DNA of 41,660 nucleotides from an uncultured Alphaproteobacteria bacterium (GTDB lineage: Bacteria > Pseudomonadota > Alphaproteobacteria > RF32 > CAG-239): positions 1-41,660 of the forward strand of contig CASFTO010000035.1 of assembly GCA_949297665.1 (NCBI GenBank), given 5' to 3'. Each line of letters begins with the position of its first letter. Positions within the stretch are counted from its first letter, which is position 1. The position numbers were made by a program, and so were the translations under genes. This document shows positions 17,732 through 27,313 of the stretch, piece by piece. The notes beneath the pieces were generated by a model that did not search any database, had not been told where the DNA came from, and worked only from the letters and a program-made list of their open reading frames with translations.

Positions 17732-18715
17732 ATGAGAAAGGCGTTAATAACATTACTTTTTGTTCCCCTGCTGTTTGGTTGCTATGCCAGAAGCGGAGGT
17801 ATTCCTTTGTTTAACAGCTATGGATATAATTATACACCTGGAAATGTTATCGTCCAAAAGGGGGACACGCTATACAGTTTATCGCGTAAATATCAAGTAC
17901 CGTTAAGAGGATTGATAGAGGAAAATCATTTATCAGCCCCGTATGCGTTAAATATCGGACAAAGTTTGAAGTTGCCGAAACGTCAGAAACACATAGTGTC
18001 AAAGGGAGAAACATTATACAGTATATCCAAAAAATATAATGTAGATATAACATCATTAAGCCGTTTAAACGATTTAGAAGAACCATATACGATTAGTGTT
18101 GGACAAACATTAATGTTACCGGAAACGCTGGCGGGGAGTAGTAATAGTGGGGCGCAATATCAAGTAACCTCCAAAGCAAGTTCTGGAGGGACATCGAGCT
18201 ATTCATACACCAAAGGAAGTACAACCAAAAAAGCAACATCTACCCAAAGTACAAAGAGCAAAGTGACCGCAAAAAAAACAACCACTACGTCAAAAAGCAT
18301 AAGTAAGAAAGCTCCTCGTAAGAATGTTTCGACATATCGGAAGACTAAATTTATCTGGCCGGTACAAGGAACGGTTGTATCAAATTTTGGTATTGTCGGA
18401 AAAGGGCGTAAAAACGACGGCATCAATATAAAAGCGGCAATGGGAACAAATGTAAAAGCTGCAGATAAAGGGGTGGTTGCCTATGCCGGGAATGAATTAA
18501 AAGGCTTTGGCAATTTGATTTTGATAAAACATAGTGATGGCTATATTACCGCCTATGCGCATAATCAACACCTATATGTAAAGAAAGGACAGAAGGTACT
18601 GCGAGGAGAAAAAATAGCTACGGTAGGAAGTACGGGAAGTGTTAATTTCCCGCAGTTGCATTTTGAGGTAAGAGCGGGTAAAAAAGCGGTAAATCCGCGT
18701 TCCTATTTGCCATAA
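17732..18715 (+). CDS. NlpD-like LysM/LytM lipoprotein
   Basis: Envelope lipoprotein expected to bind peptidoglycan and activate an amidase for daughter-cell separation. The signal peptide ends in a lipobox LLFGC with Cys17. Two LysM domains occupy about residues 38-82 and 86-130 (each starting with a KGDTLYSLS-type segment), then a Ser/Thr/Lys-rich linker (131-205) and a LytM/M23 domain (207-327). The first zinc motif HxGxD is replaced by N228-D-G-I-N232, though the LHFEVR histidine is kept. This degeneracy is typical of NlpD/EnvC-type activators, so it is probably not itself a hydrolase. It lies before yajC-secDF. Confidence 0.85.
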   Translation: MRKALITLLFVPLLFGCYARSGGIPLFNSYGYNYTPGNVIVQKGDTLYSLSRKYQVPLRGLIEENHLSAPYALNIGQSLKLPKRQKHIVSKGETLYSISKKYNVDITSLSRLNDLEEPYTISVGQTLMLPETLAGSSNSGAQYQVTSKASSGGTSSYSYTKGSTTKKATSTQSTKSKVTAKKTTTTSKSISKKAPRKNVSTYRKTKFIWPVQGTVVSNFGIVGKGRKNDGINIKAAMGTNVKAADKGVVAYAGNELKGFGNLILIKHSDGYITAYAHNQHLYVKKGQKVLRGEKIATVGSTGSVNFPQLHFEVRAGKKAVNPRSYLP

Positions 18716-18857
18716 AAGGATTAAGAAAATATAACAGTCGTTTAATATCCTCATAAAATAAAATTTTCGTGGTAAATCTGAGTGATTTGGGTTGTATCAA
18801 GTATTTTTTTTGCTTAAACTCACAACGAAAAAGATTAAATTTTAAATGGAGAAAACA

Positions 18858-19175
18858 ATGTTTATATCAGAAGCTATTGCTGCGACGGGAGCTGCTGCAA
18901 CGGTAGAACCCAATCCGATGGTGGGTTTTATCGTTCAATTAGTTATTGTTTTTGCAATATTCTATTTCTTGCTCATTCGTCCGCAACAGAAAAAAATGAA
19001 AGAACATGAAGATATGCTAAATGCCATTAAGCCCAAAGATGAGATTATCACCGGCGGTGGTATTTATGCAAAAGTAGTTAAAGCGGAAGAAAACGTTTTA
19101 ACCATAGAAATCGCTAACGGAGTTGAGATAAAAATATCTCGTTCAAGTGTTAGAGAAGTTGTTTCAAAACAGTAG
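18858..19175 (+). CDS. yajC: Preprotein translocase subunit YajC
   Basis: Small inner-membrane partner of SecDF in Sec-dependent export. I choose ATG 18858 (MFISEAIAAT) because GGAG (18848-18851) is its ribosome site; the ATG at 18846 overlaps that site. The 105-residue product has one membrane helix followed by FYFLLIRPQQKKMKEHE and DEIITGGGIYAKV, the YajC signature. It begins the yajC-secD-secF operon. Confidence 0.95.
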   Translation: MFISEAIAATGAAATVEPNPMVGFIVQLVIVFAIFYFLLIRPQQKKMKEHEDMLNAIKPKDEIITGGGIYAKVVKAEENVLTIEIANGVEIKISRSSVREVVSKQ

Positions 19176-19212
19176 AGCTAATGAATAAGCAAATAGAAAA
19201 GAGAGAACAATA

Positions 19213-20760
19213 ATGTATAAATTATCGTTACAAAGAATAGTTATGATTTTAGCGATATGTTTGTTGGGTATATTTTTTGCCGTACCAAACTTCGTTAAAG
19301 ATCCGAAAACGACACTACCATCATGGTGGCAACCTGTAAATTTGGGGCTGGATTTGCAAGGTGGTTCAAGTTTGTTACTTGAAGTAGATATGACGACTGC
19401 TTTAAAGGATAGAATGCAAACCTTAGAGGATTCGGCTCGTTCAGCATTAAAAGAAGCCAGAATACGTTATCAAAGTATAAGTTCCGACGAAAAGGGTTTG
19501 AAAGTAAAAATAGAAAGCACCAATTCCAGAGCAAAAGCAATGGTACCGTTGCGTAAGATGGATGATGGGTTAAAGGTAACGGATAACGGCAATGAAGTAT
19601 TGGTTGTAACGTATGATGAGCCGGCATTGAATGAAATCAAAAGAAAATTGATAGATCAATCCATTGAGATTGTACGTAAACGTATTGACGAATATGGTAC
19701 AAATGAGCCAATAATTCAAAGTCAAGGTGAAGGCAGAATTTTAGTACAATTGCCCGGCGTTCAAAATCCTGAAGAAGTCAAAGTTTTGTTGGGTAAAACA
19801 GCAAAAATGACGTTTCATTTGGTTGACAGTTCAACATCCGTTGCGGAGGCAAAAAGAGGTAAATTAAAGAGTTCTTCCCGTATTATCAGAGGTGTTGAAG
19901 GAGAGCAGTACGTGATTGTAAGAAAACCGGCTGTAGGCGGAGAAACATTAACAGATGCCGGCGTTTCTTTTCAAGAAGGTGCCCCGGCAGTTAGCTTCAA
20001 ATTTAATAATCTGGGCGCAAAGAAGTTCGGTGAAGTTACAAAAAATAACATAGGCGAACAATTAGCCATAGTATTGGATGATGAAGTTATTTCAGCCCCA
20101 ACCATTCAATCAGCAATAACCGGAGGATCTGGAGTAATTACAGGAAATTACACTTCTGAAAGTGCTCAAGAGCTCGCTTTATTGCTTCGTTCTGGTGCAT
20201 TACCCGCCCCATTAAATATATTGGAAGAAAGAACGGTCGGAGCGGGGCTGGGAGCAGATTCTATTGAAGCCGGAATATTCGCATCAGTAATAGGTTTCAT
20301 CGGGGTTGTTATTTTCTTAGTATTGGCCTATGGTTTATTTGGATTATTTACAACCATTACCGTATTTTTAAACCTATTCTTGATGTTAGGTGCACTAAGT
20401 TTGATAGGAGCAACGCTGACATTACCGGGAATTGCCGGAATTATCTTAACAATAGGTATGGCAGTGGATGCCAATGTTTTAATATTTGAACGTATGCGTG
20501 AAGAAGTTAAAATGGGTCGTTCTATCAAAGATGCTATTGAAAGTGGATTTTCAATAGCATGGGGAACAATCATAGACTCTAATTTAACAACGTTAATTGC
20601 CGCAGCCGTTCTGTTCTATTTTGGTAGTGGTCCGGTCAGAGGCTTTGCCGTAACTTTGTCAATAGGTATAGCAACATCAATGTTTACATCTGTAACTGTA
20701 ACCAGATTAATAATAGCGGCATGGTTTAATCGTTACAAACCAAAGGCTTTACCGATTTAA
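19213..20760 (+). CDS. secD: Protein translocase subunit SecD
   Basis: RND-family membrane protein that uses the proton gradient to help pull exported proteins out of SecYEG. The 515-residue product has an N-terminal helix, the GLDLQGGSSLLLEV motif, a large periplasmic domain (about 40-335), and five C-terminal helices with GMAVDANVLIFERMREE. Length is normal for a separate SecD. The gene follows yajC by 37 bases. Confidence 0.97.
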   Translation: MYKLSLQRIVMILAICLLGIFFAVPNFVKDPKTTLPSWWQPVNLGLDLQGGSSLLLEVDMTTALKDRMQTLEDSARSALKEARIRYQSISSDEKGLKVKIESTNSRAKAMVPLRKMDDGLKVTDNGNEVLVVTYDEPALNEIKRKLIDQSIEIVRKRIDEYGTNEPIIQSQGEGRILVQLPGVQNPEEVKVLLGKTAKMTFHLVDSSTSVAEAKRGKLKSSSRIIRGVEGEQYVIVRKPAVGGETLTDAGVSFQEGAPAVSFKFNNLGAKKFGEVTKNNIGEQLAIVLDDEVISAPTIQSAITGGSGVITGNYTSESAQELALLLRSGALPAPLNILEERTVGAGLGADSIEAGIFASVIGFIGVVIFLVLAYGLFGLFTTITVFLNLFLMLGALSLIGATLTLPGIAGIILTIGMAVDANVLIFERMREEVKMGRSIKDAIESGFSIAWGTIIDSNLTTLIAAAVLFYFGSGPVRGFAVTLSIGIATSMFTSVTVTRLIIAAWFNRYKPKALPI

Positions 20761-20776
20761 GGAAAAGGAAAAGAAA

Positions 20777-21712
20777 ATGACAATGTTAAAATGGATAACA
20801 AAAGATACAAATATCAACTTTATGAAAGCACGGTATTTTACATATATACTGTCGTCTATTCTGGTGATATTATCAATAGCAAGTATTTATCTGAAAAGTT
20901 TTAATTTCGGTATAGATTTTTCAGGCGGTGTTTTGATGGAAATAAAATCAGAACAGCCTATAAATATAGAAGAAATACGCTCAAAATTAAGTGTTATTAA
21001 ATTAGATGAATTAAATCTGCAAACAATAGGGACCGAAGGTAAAGAGCTGATGATAAGAGCTCAAGCAGATAATGCGGATGAAGTTGCTCAACGCAAAGCT
21101 GTTGCGGAGATTAGAGAAATTTTAGGTAACAGCTATGAGTATCGTCGCGTTGAAACCGTAGGCCCGCAAGTTGGCGATGAACTTAAGACCGCAGGTACGG
21201 TTGCCTCTATATTAGCCATATTGGCAATAGCTATTTATATATGGGTAAGATTTGAATGGCAATTTGCAATAGGTGCATTGTTAGGTTTATTTCACGATAC
21301 AATAATAGTTGTAGGATTACTTTCATTTTTCAGATTTGATTTCAGCTTAACAACGATTGCGGCAATCCTGACGTTGGTTGGTTACTCTGTAAATGATAAG
21401 GTGGTAACATACGATAGAATTCGCGAAAATTTGAAAAAATATCGTAAAATGCCGCAAGAAGAACTGATTAATAAGAGTGTGAATGATATTTTCTCCCGTA
21501 CAATCTTGACCGGTGTAACAACATTAATAGCTGTTATTCCTTTATATTTATGGGGAGGGGATGCGCTGGAAAGCTTTTCCTTTACGATATTATCCGGATT
21601 AATTATTGGTACATATTCTTCAATATATGTATCTGCTGCGATTTTAAATTTATTTGATTTGCGAGCTGTACATCATCAAGAAGAAGATAATTACTTTGGA
21701 TCAATCGGATAA
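20777..21712 (+). CDS. secF: Protein translocase subunit SecF
   Basis: Partner of SecD. The 311-residue protein has FNFGIDFSGGVLMEIKSEQP after the first helix, then five further helices with VGYSVNDKVVTYDRIREN, the conserved SecF motif. A purine-rich ribosome site (AAGGAAAAG) lies in the 16-base gap after secD. A terminator follows its stop by about 20 bases. Confidence 0.97.
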   Translation: MTMLKWITKDTNINFMKARYFTYILSSILVILSIASIYLKSFNFGIDFSGGVLMEIKSEQPINIEEIRSKLSVIKLDELNLQTIGTEGKELMIRAQADNADEVAQRKAVAEIREILGNSYEYRRVETVGPQVGDELKTAGTVASILAILAIAIYIWVRFEWQFAIGALLGLFHDTIIVVGLLSFFRFDFSLTTIAAILTLVGYSVNDKVVTYDRIRENLKKYRKMPQEELINKSVNDIFSRTILTGVTTLIAVIPLYLWGGDALESFSFTILSGLIIGTYSSIYVSAAILNLFDLRAVHHQEEDNYFGSIG

Positions 21713-21731
21713 GAATAAAGATGCAAAAAAG

Positions 21732-21765
21732 AAAAGCTCCTTGATTAAAACGAGGAGCTTTTTTT
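21732..21765. terminator. Bidirectional terminator between secF and a small gene
   Basis: AAAAGCTCCT (21732-21741) pairs with AGGAGCTTTT (21753-21762) around an 11-base loop, with a T-run after it and A-rich sequence before it. It serves secF on plus and the 83-residue gene on minus. Confidence 0.85.
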
Positions 21766-21773
21766 AGATAAAA

Positions 21774-22025
21774 TTAATTATAAAAACGAGGCGAAATTGT
21801 AGGTTTAATTGTCTGTTGACGCTGAGCGAGTTTGCAAAATTCAGGAGCTCCGCCGACATGTTTAAAAACTTCTTCCGCAAAAGCCATTTTTGCAACATGA
21901 GTAATGAATAAGGGGCGCTCTAGTTTTAATTTTCTAAGAGTTTCTTCAAGAGCCTCAAAGCTATCATAAATAGTACCAATAAACATAAGGTTTTCTTTTA
22001 ATCGGTCCTTTTGAGATTTTTTCAT
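21774..22025 (-). CDS. Hypothetical protein, 83 residues
   Basis: I do not recognise this protein. ATG 22025 (MKKSQKDRLKENLMFIGT) has a GAGG ribosome site with 9-base spacing; starts further upstream would be a poor membrane-like sequence. The product looks mainly helical, with a charged N-terminus, a middle rich in Leu/Glu/Lys (SFEALEETLRKLKLERP) and a polar C-terminus. It shares the bidirectional terminator with secF. No membrane segment or signal peptide is seen. Confidence 0.55.
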   Translation of the reverse strand: MKKSQKDRLKENLMFIGTIYDSFEALEETLRKLKLERPLFITHVAKMAFAEEVFKHVGGAPEFCKLAQRQQTIKPTISPRFYN

Positions 22026-22141
22026 ATCACAATACCTCACATAAAAAAATAATCCGAACACGAAAAGAAGTATGAATAAAAAAAATATTTTAAAGCTCTA
22101 AAAAAAGCTATATTGAAATAAAAAAAGAATAAAAATCGGTT

Positions 22142-22336
22142 TTAAATAAGAAATTTCCGCCTAATATTTTTGCTATATTTGAATTTAAGATTTTTATCAC
22201 CGGAAACAAAATGTTTTTTATTCCAATTATCAGCCACAAGTCCGACAATTTCACTATCTAATTCCCGATTCTCTGCGAAATTAAATCTACTGGCCAAGTC
22301 ATAAACAACAAAATTTGCAATATTTACTTTACTCAT
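22142..22336 (-). CDS. Hypothetical protein, 64 residues
   Basis: Unrecognised small soluble protein beginning MSKVNIANFVVYDLASRFNF. The start is chosen for a near-perfect ribosome site GAGGAGG seven bases upstream; the frame continues 66 bases further up but without a better signal. The C-terminus is strongly basic (KNLKFKYSKNIRRKF). It lies between the gatCAB terminator and the 83-residue gene on the same strand, and the two may be cotranscribed. Confidence 0.6.
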   Translation of the reverse strand: MSKVNIANFVVYDLASRFNFAENRELDSEIVGLVADNWNKKHFVSGDKNLKFKYSKNIRRKFLI

Positions 22337-22420
22337 GATAACCTCCTCATAAAAGATATAGACAATATAAAAATAGTTTTGACCAAATAAAGGGATATAC
22401 AACTAATGTCTATATTAATA

Positions 22421-22449
22421 AAGCTGTCTAGAAACTGGCTAGACAGCTT
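22421..22449 (-). terminator. Terminator of gatCAB operon
   Basis: Perfect 11-bp stem: AAGCTGTCTAG (22421-22431) with CTAGACAGCTT (22439-22449), 7-base loop. It lies 38 bases after the gatB stop on the minus strand. The T-run there is imperfect (TTTATTAAT on minus). Confidence 0.75.
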
Positions 22450-22486
22450 TTAAAGGAGTAAAATACCAAAATTTTACGATAAATAT

Positions 22487-23941
22487 TTACAATTTTTCTT
22501 TTAACAGCTTATTTACCAAAGCGGGGTTTGCTTTTCCTTGAGATCGCTTGATGACTTGGCCGACAAACCATCCCAAAAGATTAACTTTACCGGCTCTGTA
22601 ACTAGCCACGTTATCGGGATTAGAAGCAATAACGGAATCAATGATAGCTTCAATTGCAGAAGTATCGGTAACTTGTTTTAATCCCTTTTCCTCGACAATT
22701 TTTTCAGGATTTTCGGATGTTTCAGCCATAATTTCAAAAACATCTTTAGCAATTTTTCCGGAAATAACATCGTGAGTAATTAAGTCAACAAGTTTGCCAA
22801 GATTTTCGGCAGAAACCGGAGATTGAGCTATTTCAAGATTTTTCTTTTTAAGCATAGCAAAAAAATCGCCCATTAACCAGTTTGCAACTTTCTTTGCATC
22901 TCTGCCATGAGCAGCAGTTTCAAAGAAGTCGGCAACTTCTTTATTTTCGCAAATAACGGCAGCATCATACGGAGTCAACCCAAGTTGATTAACAAAACGA
23001 GATTTTTTTGCATCAGGCAACTCAACTAATTCATCTTTAATTTTATTAATTAATTCATCACTTAAAATCAAAGGAGGCAAATCCGGTTCTGGAAAATAGC
23101 GGTAGTCGTCGGAAAATTCCTTAAACCGTAAAAATTTAGTTCCGCCGGTAGTTGGGTCAAACCGACAAGTTTGCTGCAAAATATTTCCGCCGGATTCGTA
23201 AATTTCAACCTGCCGGTGCGCTTCCGAATCAATAGCCTGCATAGCAAACTTAACGGAGTTAACATTTTTAACTTCCGCTCTTTGTCTTAATTCCGTACTA
23301 CCTAAAGGACGTACGGATATACTGGCGTCGCATCTCATCGAGCCTTCATCCATATTACCGTCGCAAGTCCCCAGATAGCGCAAGATTGAACGCAATTTTC
23401 TTAAAAAAGCGCCAACTTCTTCAGGAGAACGAAAATCTGGTTTAGTAACAATTTCCATCAAACCCACGCCACATCTATTGAAGTCGATATAACTTTTTGT
23501 AGGGTTAAGGTCGTGGATAGATTTAGCGGCATCTTGTTCGATATGTAATCTTTCAATACGAATATCTTTAGAAGAACCATCGCTAAGGTCAACCGTAATT
23601 TTCCCTTCACCAACAATAGGATGCTCAAATTGAGTAATTTGATAGCCTTGAGGAGAATCTGCATAAAAATAGTTTTTGCGTGAAAATACGGAATACTTAT
23701 TAATAACAGCATTCAGTCCAAGGCCGGTTTTAATAGCCTGATGCACGCATTCTTCATTTAACGTAGGTAGCATTCCCGGCATTGCAGCATCAACAAAAGA
23801 AACATTTTCATTAGCATCATCACCAAATTCTGCAGGAGCTCCGCTAAAAATTTTAGACTTAGAAATAATTTGACAATGGATTTCCAACCCGCAAACAATT
23901 TCCCATTTACCTTTTTCCGTTTCAATAACATATTCTGACAT
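22487..23941 (-). CDS. gatB: Asp-tRNA(Asn)/Glu-tRNA(Gln) amidotransferase subunit B
   Basis: tRNA-binding kinase subunit of GatCAB, which phosphorylates the misacylated Glu or Asp and passes it to ammonia from GatA. The 484-residue product has the conserved start WEIVCGLEIHCQI, DSPQGYQITQFEHP, and the C-terminal YqeY/tail domain ending RSQGKANPALVNKLLKEKL. It starts 6 bases after gatA with GGATG as ribosome site. Confidence 0.97.
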   Translation of the reverse strand: MSEYVIETEKGKWEIVCGLEIHCQIISKSKIFSGAPAEFGDDANENVSFVDAAMPGMLPTLNEECVHQAIKTGLGLNAVINKYSVFSRKNYFYADSPQGYQITQFEHPIVGEGKITVDLSDGSSKDIRIERLHIEQDAAKSIHDLNPTKSYIDFNRCGVGLMEIVTKPDFRSPEEVGAFLRKLRSILRYLGTCDGNMDEGSMRCDASISVRPLGSTELRQRAEVKNVNSVKFAMQAIDSEAHRQVEIYESGGNILQQTCRFDPTTGGTKFLRFKEFSDDYRYFPEPDLPPLILSDELINKIKDELVELPDAKKSRFVNQLGLTPYDAAVICENKEVADFFETAAHGRDAKKVANWLMGDFFAMLKKKNLEIAQSPVSAENLGKLVDLITHDVISGKIAKDVFEIMAETSENPEKIVEEKGLKQVTDTSAIEAIIDSVIASNPDNVASYRAGKVNLLGWFVGQVIKRSQGKANPALVNKLLKEKL

Positions 23942-23946
23942 ATTTC

Positions 23947-25401
23947 TTACATCCTAACAAAATTTGCCCCACGTTCTAAGTGATAAGCGGTCTTAAAAAT
24001 TGTAGCCTCATCAAAAGCGCGTCCAATTAATTGCATTCCCAAAGGCAGACCGTTGTGAGATAGACCGATAGGTAAGCTCATAGCGGGAAGCCCTGCCAAA
24101 TTAACAGAAACGGTAAAAATATCATTAAGATACATATTTATAGGGTTTTCCAACATTTTCGTATCACCAATAGCAAAAGGTTCAACCGGTGAAGTAGGCG
24201 TTAGAATAACATCGCATTTTTGAAAAGCATTATCAAAATCATTTTTAATCAATCGACGTACCTTCTGAGCTTTAAGGTAATAAGCATCATAATAGCCGGC
24301 AGAGAGCACATAAGTACCGATAAGAATACGGCGTTTAACTTCTGTACCAAATCCTTCAGATCGAGTACTAATATAAAGATTATCCAAATTATTTCCCTCA
24401 ATTCTCAAGCCATAACGAACACCGTCATATCTGGCCAGATTAGAAGACACTTCAGCCGGAGCAATAACATAATATGCGGGTAAAGCATATTTGGTATGCG
24501 GTAAGGAGATATTCACAATTTCAGCCCCACAATCTTTTAATATTTGCGCAGCACTATCCCAATAAGAAGCAATTTCAGGATTAAGTCCGTCAGGTCTGTA
24601 TTCAAGAGGAACTCCAACTTTCAGTCCTTTAATATCTTGACCGATAAAGGATGAAAAATCAGGAATATCACGTTTGGATGAAGTAGAGTCCTTCGGGTCA
24701 TATCCAGCCATACTATTTAAGAGTAAAGCGCAATCCGTAACATCTTTACATATAGGCCCTGCCTGATCAAGAGAAGAAGCGAAAGCAATAATACCATAAC
24801 GAGAGCAACGACCGTAAGTCGGTTTAATACCGGTAACACCACAAAAGGCAGAAGGTTCGCGAATAGAGCCCCCTGTATCGGACGCAGTTGCTGCGGCACA
24901 CAATTCTGCAGCAACGGCAGCAGCGGATCCACCGGAAGACCCCCCAGCCACTAAAGGAACATCCTTGCTCCAAGGATTTACAACTGGGCCGAAGTAGCTT
25001 GTTTCATTACTTCCCCCCATAGCAAACTCATCCATATTAAGTTTACCAAGGAACAAAGCGCCGTCATCAAGAAGATTTTGCGTCACTGTTGATTCGTAAG
25101 GTGGAACAAAATTGTCAAGAATATGAGAGCACGCAGTTGTTCTAATACCTTTAGTGCAAAAGAGATCTTTTACCCCCAAAGGAATACCTTCAAGGCGACG
25201 ATTAGTATTATTTAAATATTTCTGTTCAGCATCTTTAGCTTTAGCCAAAGCATCATCGACGACCAAAGTTACAAAAGCATTATATTTTTTATTTTCTTCT
25301 AATTTCTTCGCATAAGCCTGAACCAAATCAACAGGAGAAATTTCTCTTGTTTTTAATTTAGACAAAGCTCCGGCAACAGTTAAACTTGTTAAATCACTCA
25401 T
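23947..25401 (-). CDS. gatA: Asp-tRNA(Asn)/Glu-tRNA(Gln) amidotransferase subunit A
   Basis: Amidase-signature subunit that frees ammonia from glutamine. The 484-residue protein shows the Ser-cisSer-Lys triad: Lys78 in GVKDLF, Ser155 in [12 protein letters not shown] and Ser179 in [11 protein letters not shown]. It starts 4 bases after gatC and its ribosome site GGAG overlaps the gatC stop. The complete gatCAB set implies that Gln-tRNA and/or Asn-tRNA are made by transamidation. Confidence 0.97.
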   Translation of the reverse strand: MSDLTSLTVAGALSKLKTREISPVDLVQAYAKKLEENKKYNAFVTLVVDDALAKAKDAEQKYLNNTNRRLEGIPLGVKDLFCTKGIRTTACSHILDNFVPPYESTVTQNLLDDGALFLGKLNMDEFAMGGSNETSYFGPVVNPWSKDVPLVAGGSSGGSAAAVAAELCAAATASDTGGSIREPSAFCGVTGIKPTYGRCSRYGIIAFASSLDQAGPICKDVTDCALLLNSMAGYDPKDSTSSKRDIPDFSSFIGQDIKGLKVGVPLEYRPDGLNPEIASYWDSAAQILKDCGAEIVNISLPHTKYALPAYYVIAPAEVSSNLARYDGVRYGLRIEGNNLDNLYISTRSEGFGTEVKRRILIGTYVLSAGYYDAYYLKAQKVRRLIKNDFDNAFQKCDVILTPTSPVEPFAIGDTKMLENPINMYLNDIFTVSVNLAGLPAMSLPIGLSHNGLPLGMQLIGRAFDEATIFKTAYHLERGANFVRM

Positions 25402-25404
25402 TTT

Positions 25405-25692
25405 TTACTCCACAACCTTAGGGACGACAAAATATCCAAATTCTTGAGCTGGTGCATTTTTAAGAATATTATCTCTAATATGTCCATCAGAAACAACATC
25501 TTGTCTTAAAGTTAAAGTTTCATCATTAACAGAAGCGAGAGGGAGAACGTTATCGGTATTAACCTCACTTAATTCTTCAACCCAATTAAGAATTTTATTA
25601 AATTCCAGCTTTGTATCATTTAACTTTTCGGGATTAACTTTCAGTTTTGCCAATAAAGCAATTTTCTCAACAGTATCATTATCAACAGCCAT
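25405..25692 (-). CDS. gatC: Asp-tRNA(Asn)/Glu-tRNA(Gln) amidotransferase subunit C
   Basis: Small belt subunit that wraps GatA and GatB. The 95-residue product starts MAVDNDTVEKIALLAKLKV and ends FGYFVVPKVVE, both typical of GatC. The ribosome site is AAGGAGAG. First gene of the gatCAB operon. Confidence 0.95.
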   Translation of the reverse strand: MAVDNDTVEKIALLAKLKVNPEKLNDTKLEFNKILNWVEELSEVNTDNVLPLASVNDETLTLRQDVVSDGHIRDNILKNAPAQEFGYFVVPKVVE

Positions 25693-25720
25693 AAATACTC
25701 TCCTTACAAAATACCCTAAA

Positions 25721-25748
25721 TTAGTAGCACTACTAGGATTTTTTTCAA
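25721..25748 (-). promoter_or_regulatory. Predicted gatCAB promoter with overlapping palindrome
   Basis: On the minus strand TTGAAA (25743-25748) and TACTAA (25721-25726) are 16 bases apart. The inverted repeat TAGTAG-CA-CTACTA (25722-25735) covers the -10 box and the spacer, a typical repressor position. No regulator is suggested by the window. Confidence 0.45.
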
Positions 25749-25851
25749 GTTTAAATTTTCTAAAAAGAAGAGTTTCTGCGTATTAAAATTATCTTGCCAA
25801 ATATAGATTTATCATATCTAATAAAAAAAAGTATTTAATAGATGGTGAAAG

Positions 25852-27312
25852 ATGAAAAGCAGTTTATGTAACGTCTTTAAAAAATATCCCTTGGCAATTT
25901 TTCTCATTCTACACTTCTCGTTATGGAGCTTGCTTCCACTTTTAAGAACAGGCGTCCCCATGGATAGTCTTGAAGCAATGTGGTGGGGAAAATATTGCTT
26001 TTTAGGCACAAATAAACACCCGCCTCTTTCAGGTTTTCCCGCATATGGAATATATCTTTTGTTTTTTGAAAATGTAAAAGCGATATATTTTTTAAGTCAA
26101 ATATGTGTTCTGATAGGATTCGTGTATTTATATAAGTTAGCTATAAAATTATTAAAACAAAACCAAGCAGCGGTATTGTCTGTTATGATAATGGAGGGGT
26201 GTGTTTTTTACGGATATTGTTCTCCTGAATATAATGTTAATGTTTTATCGTTGGCGATTTGGCCCATGTGTGCATATTATTTTTATTTGGCTATAACAGA
26301 AAATAAATTAAAATGGTGGATATTAGCGGCAATTGTTTGTGGTTTAAATATGTTGAATAAATATACGAGCGGCCTGCAATTATTAGGATTCTCTTTACTA
26401 ATGATTGTAACCGAAGAAGGGCGAAAATGTTTAAAATCATACAAACCATATATAGGGTTGTTGATTTTTATTTTACTTTTATCACCACACATTTATTGGT
26501 TATATGAGCATGATTTTATGGTTTTAGAATATTTTTCGGAACGAAGTGGCAAAGAAATCATAAAAAAGTGGACGGATCATATTGTATATCCGTCGAAATT
26601 TGTAGCCTCACTGTTTTTTTATGGTTTGGGAAGTATTTTAATTTTTGCTATAGCGTTTAAGGGGAAATACAAATATCAATTTAATACCCAAGGATTTCAA
26701 AGTAAATTTCTATTCTATACAGGTATTTTCCCCATTATTTTTATATTTATTTTGGGAATAATAAATGGCAATCCGATAAAAAGCATGTGGGGTTTTCCTT
26801 TGCTGTATTTATTGGGAATTATACTGTTTTCCGGCATGCCACAAAATATAACGGAAAAGGTCTATATCAAAACCCAAAAAATTATTTATGTTTGGATGAT
26901 TATAATGGGAATGGTGTATAGTATGAATATCGTATTAAGTAACAGCCCTAAATACAATTTGGATGGAAGAGCGTTTGCTAAAAGTTTTACACGAAAATGG
27001 CAGCAACATAGTGGAAAAACATTGAAATATGTATTTGGAGATATTTGGTTATCAAGTATTTTGGTGTTAGAAAGTATGGATAAGCCAAGTCCTGTAATAT
27101 GGGGAAAAGCATATAGAAATCCATGGTTAGATGAACAAGATGTTAAGCAAAACGGAGGGATAATTTTTGCAGAGAATTTAACGGAATATGGTCAATACAC
27201 ATCTGAGCATTCCAAAGTGTCTGCGCCTCAAATAATAAAATTTAAATTTAACAATATTCTTGGAAAATCGCGAGAAAAACGTTATTACTATGGTTTTATA
27301 GAGGGAGAATAA
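25852..27312 (+). CDS. GT-C membrane glycosyltransferase (PMT/ArnT family)
   Basis: Integral membrane transferase of the PMT_2/GT39-like superfamily, which moves sugars from polyprenyl-phosphate to an acceptor on the periplasmic face. The 486-residue product has about ten membrane helices and the ArnT-like first loop MDSLEAMWWGKYCFLGTNKHPPLSG (acidic residue, then HPPL near residue 57). A soluble C-terminal portion follows from about 370. It is first in a four-gene unit, one base before the GT2 gene. By analogy with ArnT/FlmK/LgmB it could transfer an aminosugar to lipid A phosphate; the acceptor cannot be read from sequence. Confidence 0.8.
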   Translation: MKSSLCNVFKKYPLAIFLILHFSLWSLLPLLRTGVPMDSLEAMWWGKYCFLGTNKHPPLSGFPAYGIYLLFFENVKAIYFLSQICVLIGFVYLYKLAIKLLKQNQAAVLSVMIMEGCVFYGYCSPEYNVNVLSLAIWPMCAYYFYLAITENKLKWWILAAIVCGLNMLNKYTSGLQLLGFSLLMIVTEEGRKCLKSYKPYIGLLIFILLLSPHIYWLYEHDFMVLEYFSERSGKEIIKKWTDHIVYPSKFVASLFFYGLGSILIFAIAFKGKYKYQFNTQGFQSKFLFYTGIFPIIFIFILGIINGNPIKSMWGFPLLYLLGIILFSGMPQNITEKVYIKTQKIIYVWMIIMGMVYSMNIVLSNSPKYNLDGRAFAKSFTRKWQQHSGKTLKYVFGDIWLSSILVLESMDKPSPVIWGKAYRNPWLDEQDVKQNGGIIFAENLTEYGQYTSEHSKVSAPQIIKFKFNNILGKSREKRYYYGFIEGE

Positions 27313-27313
27313 A

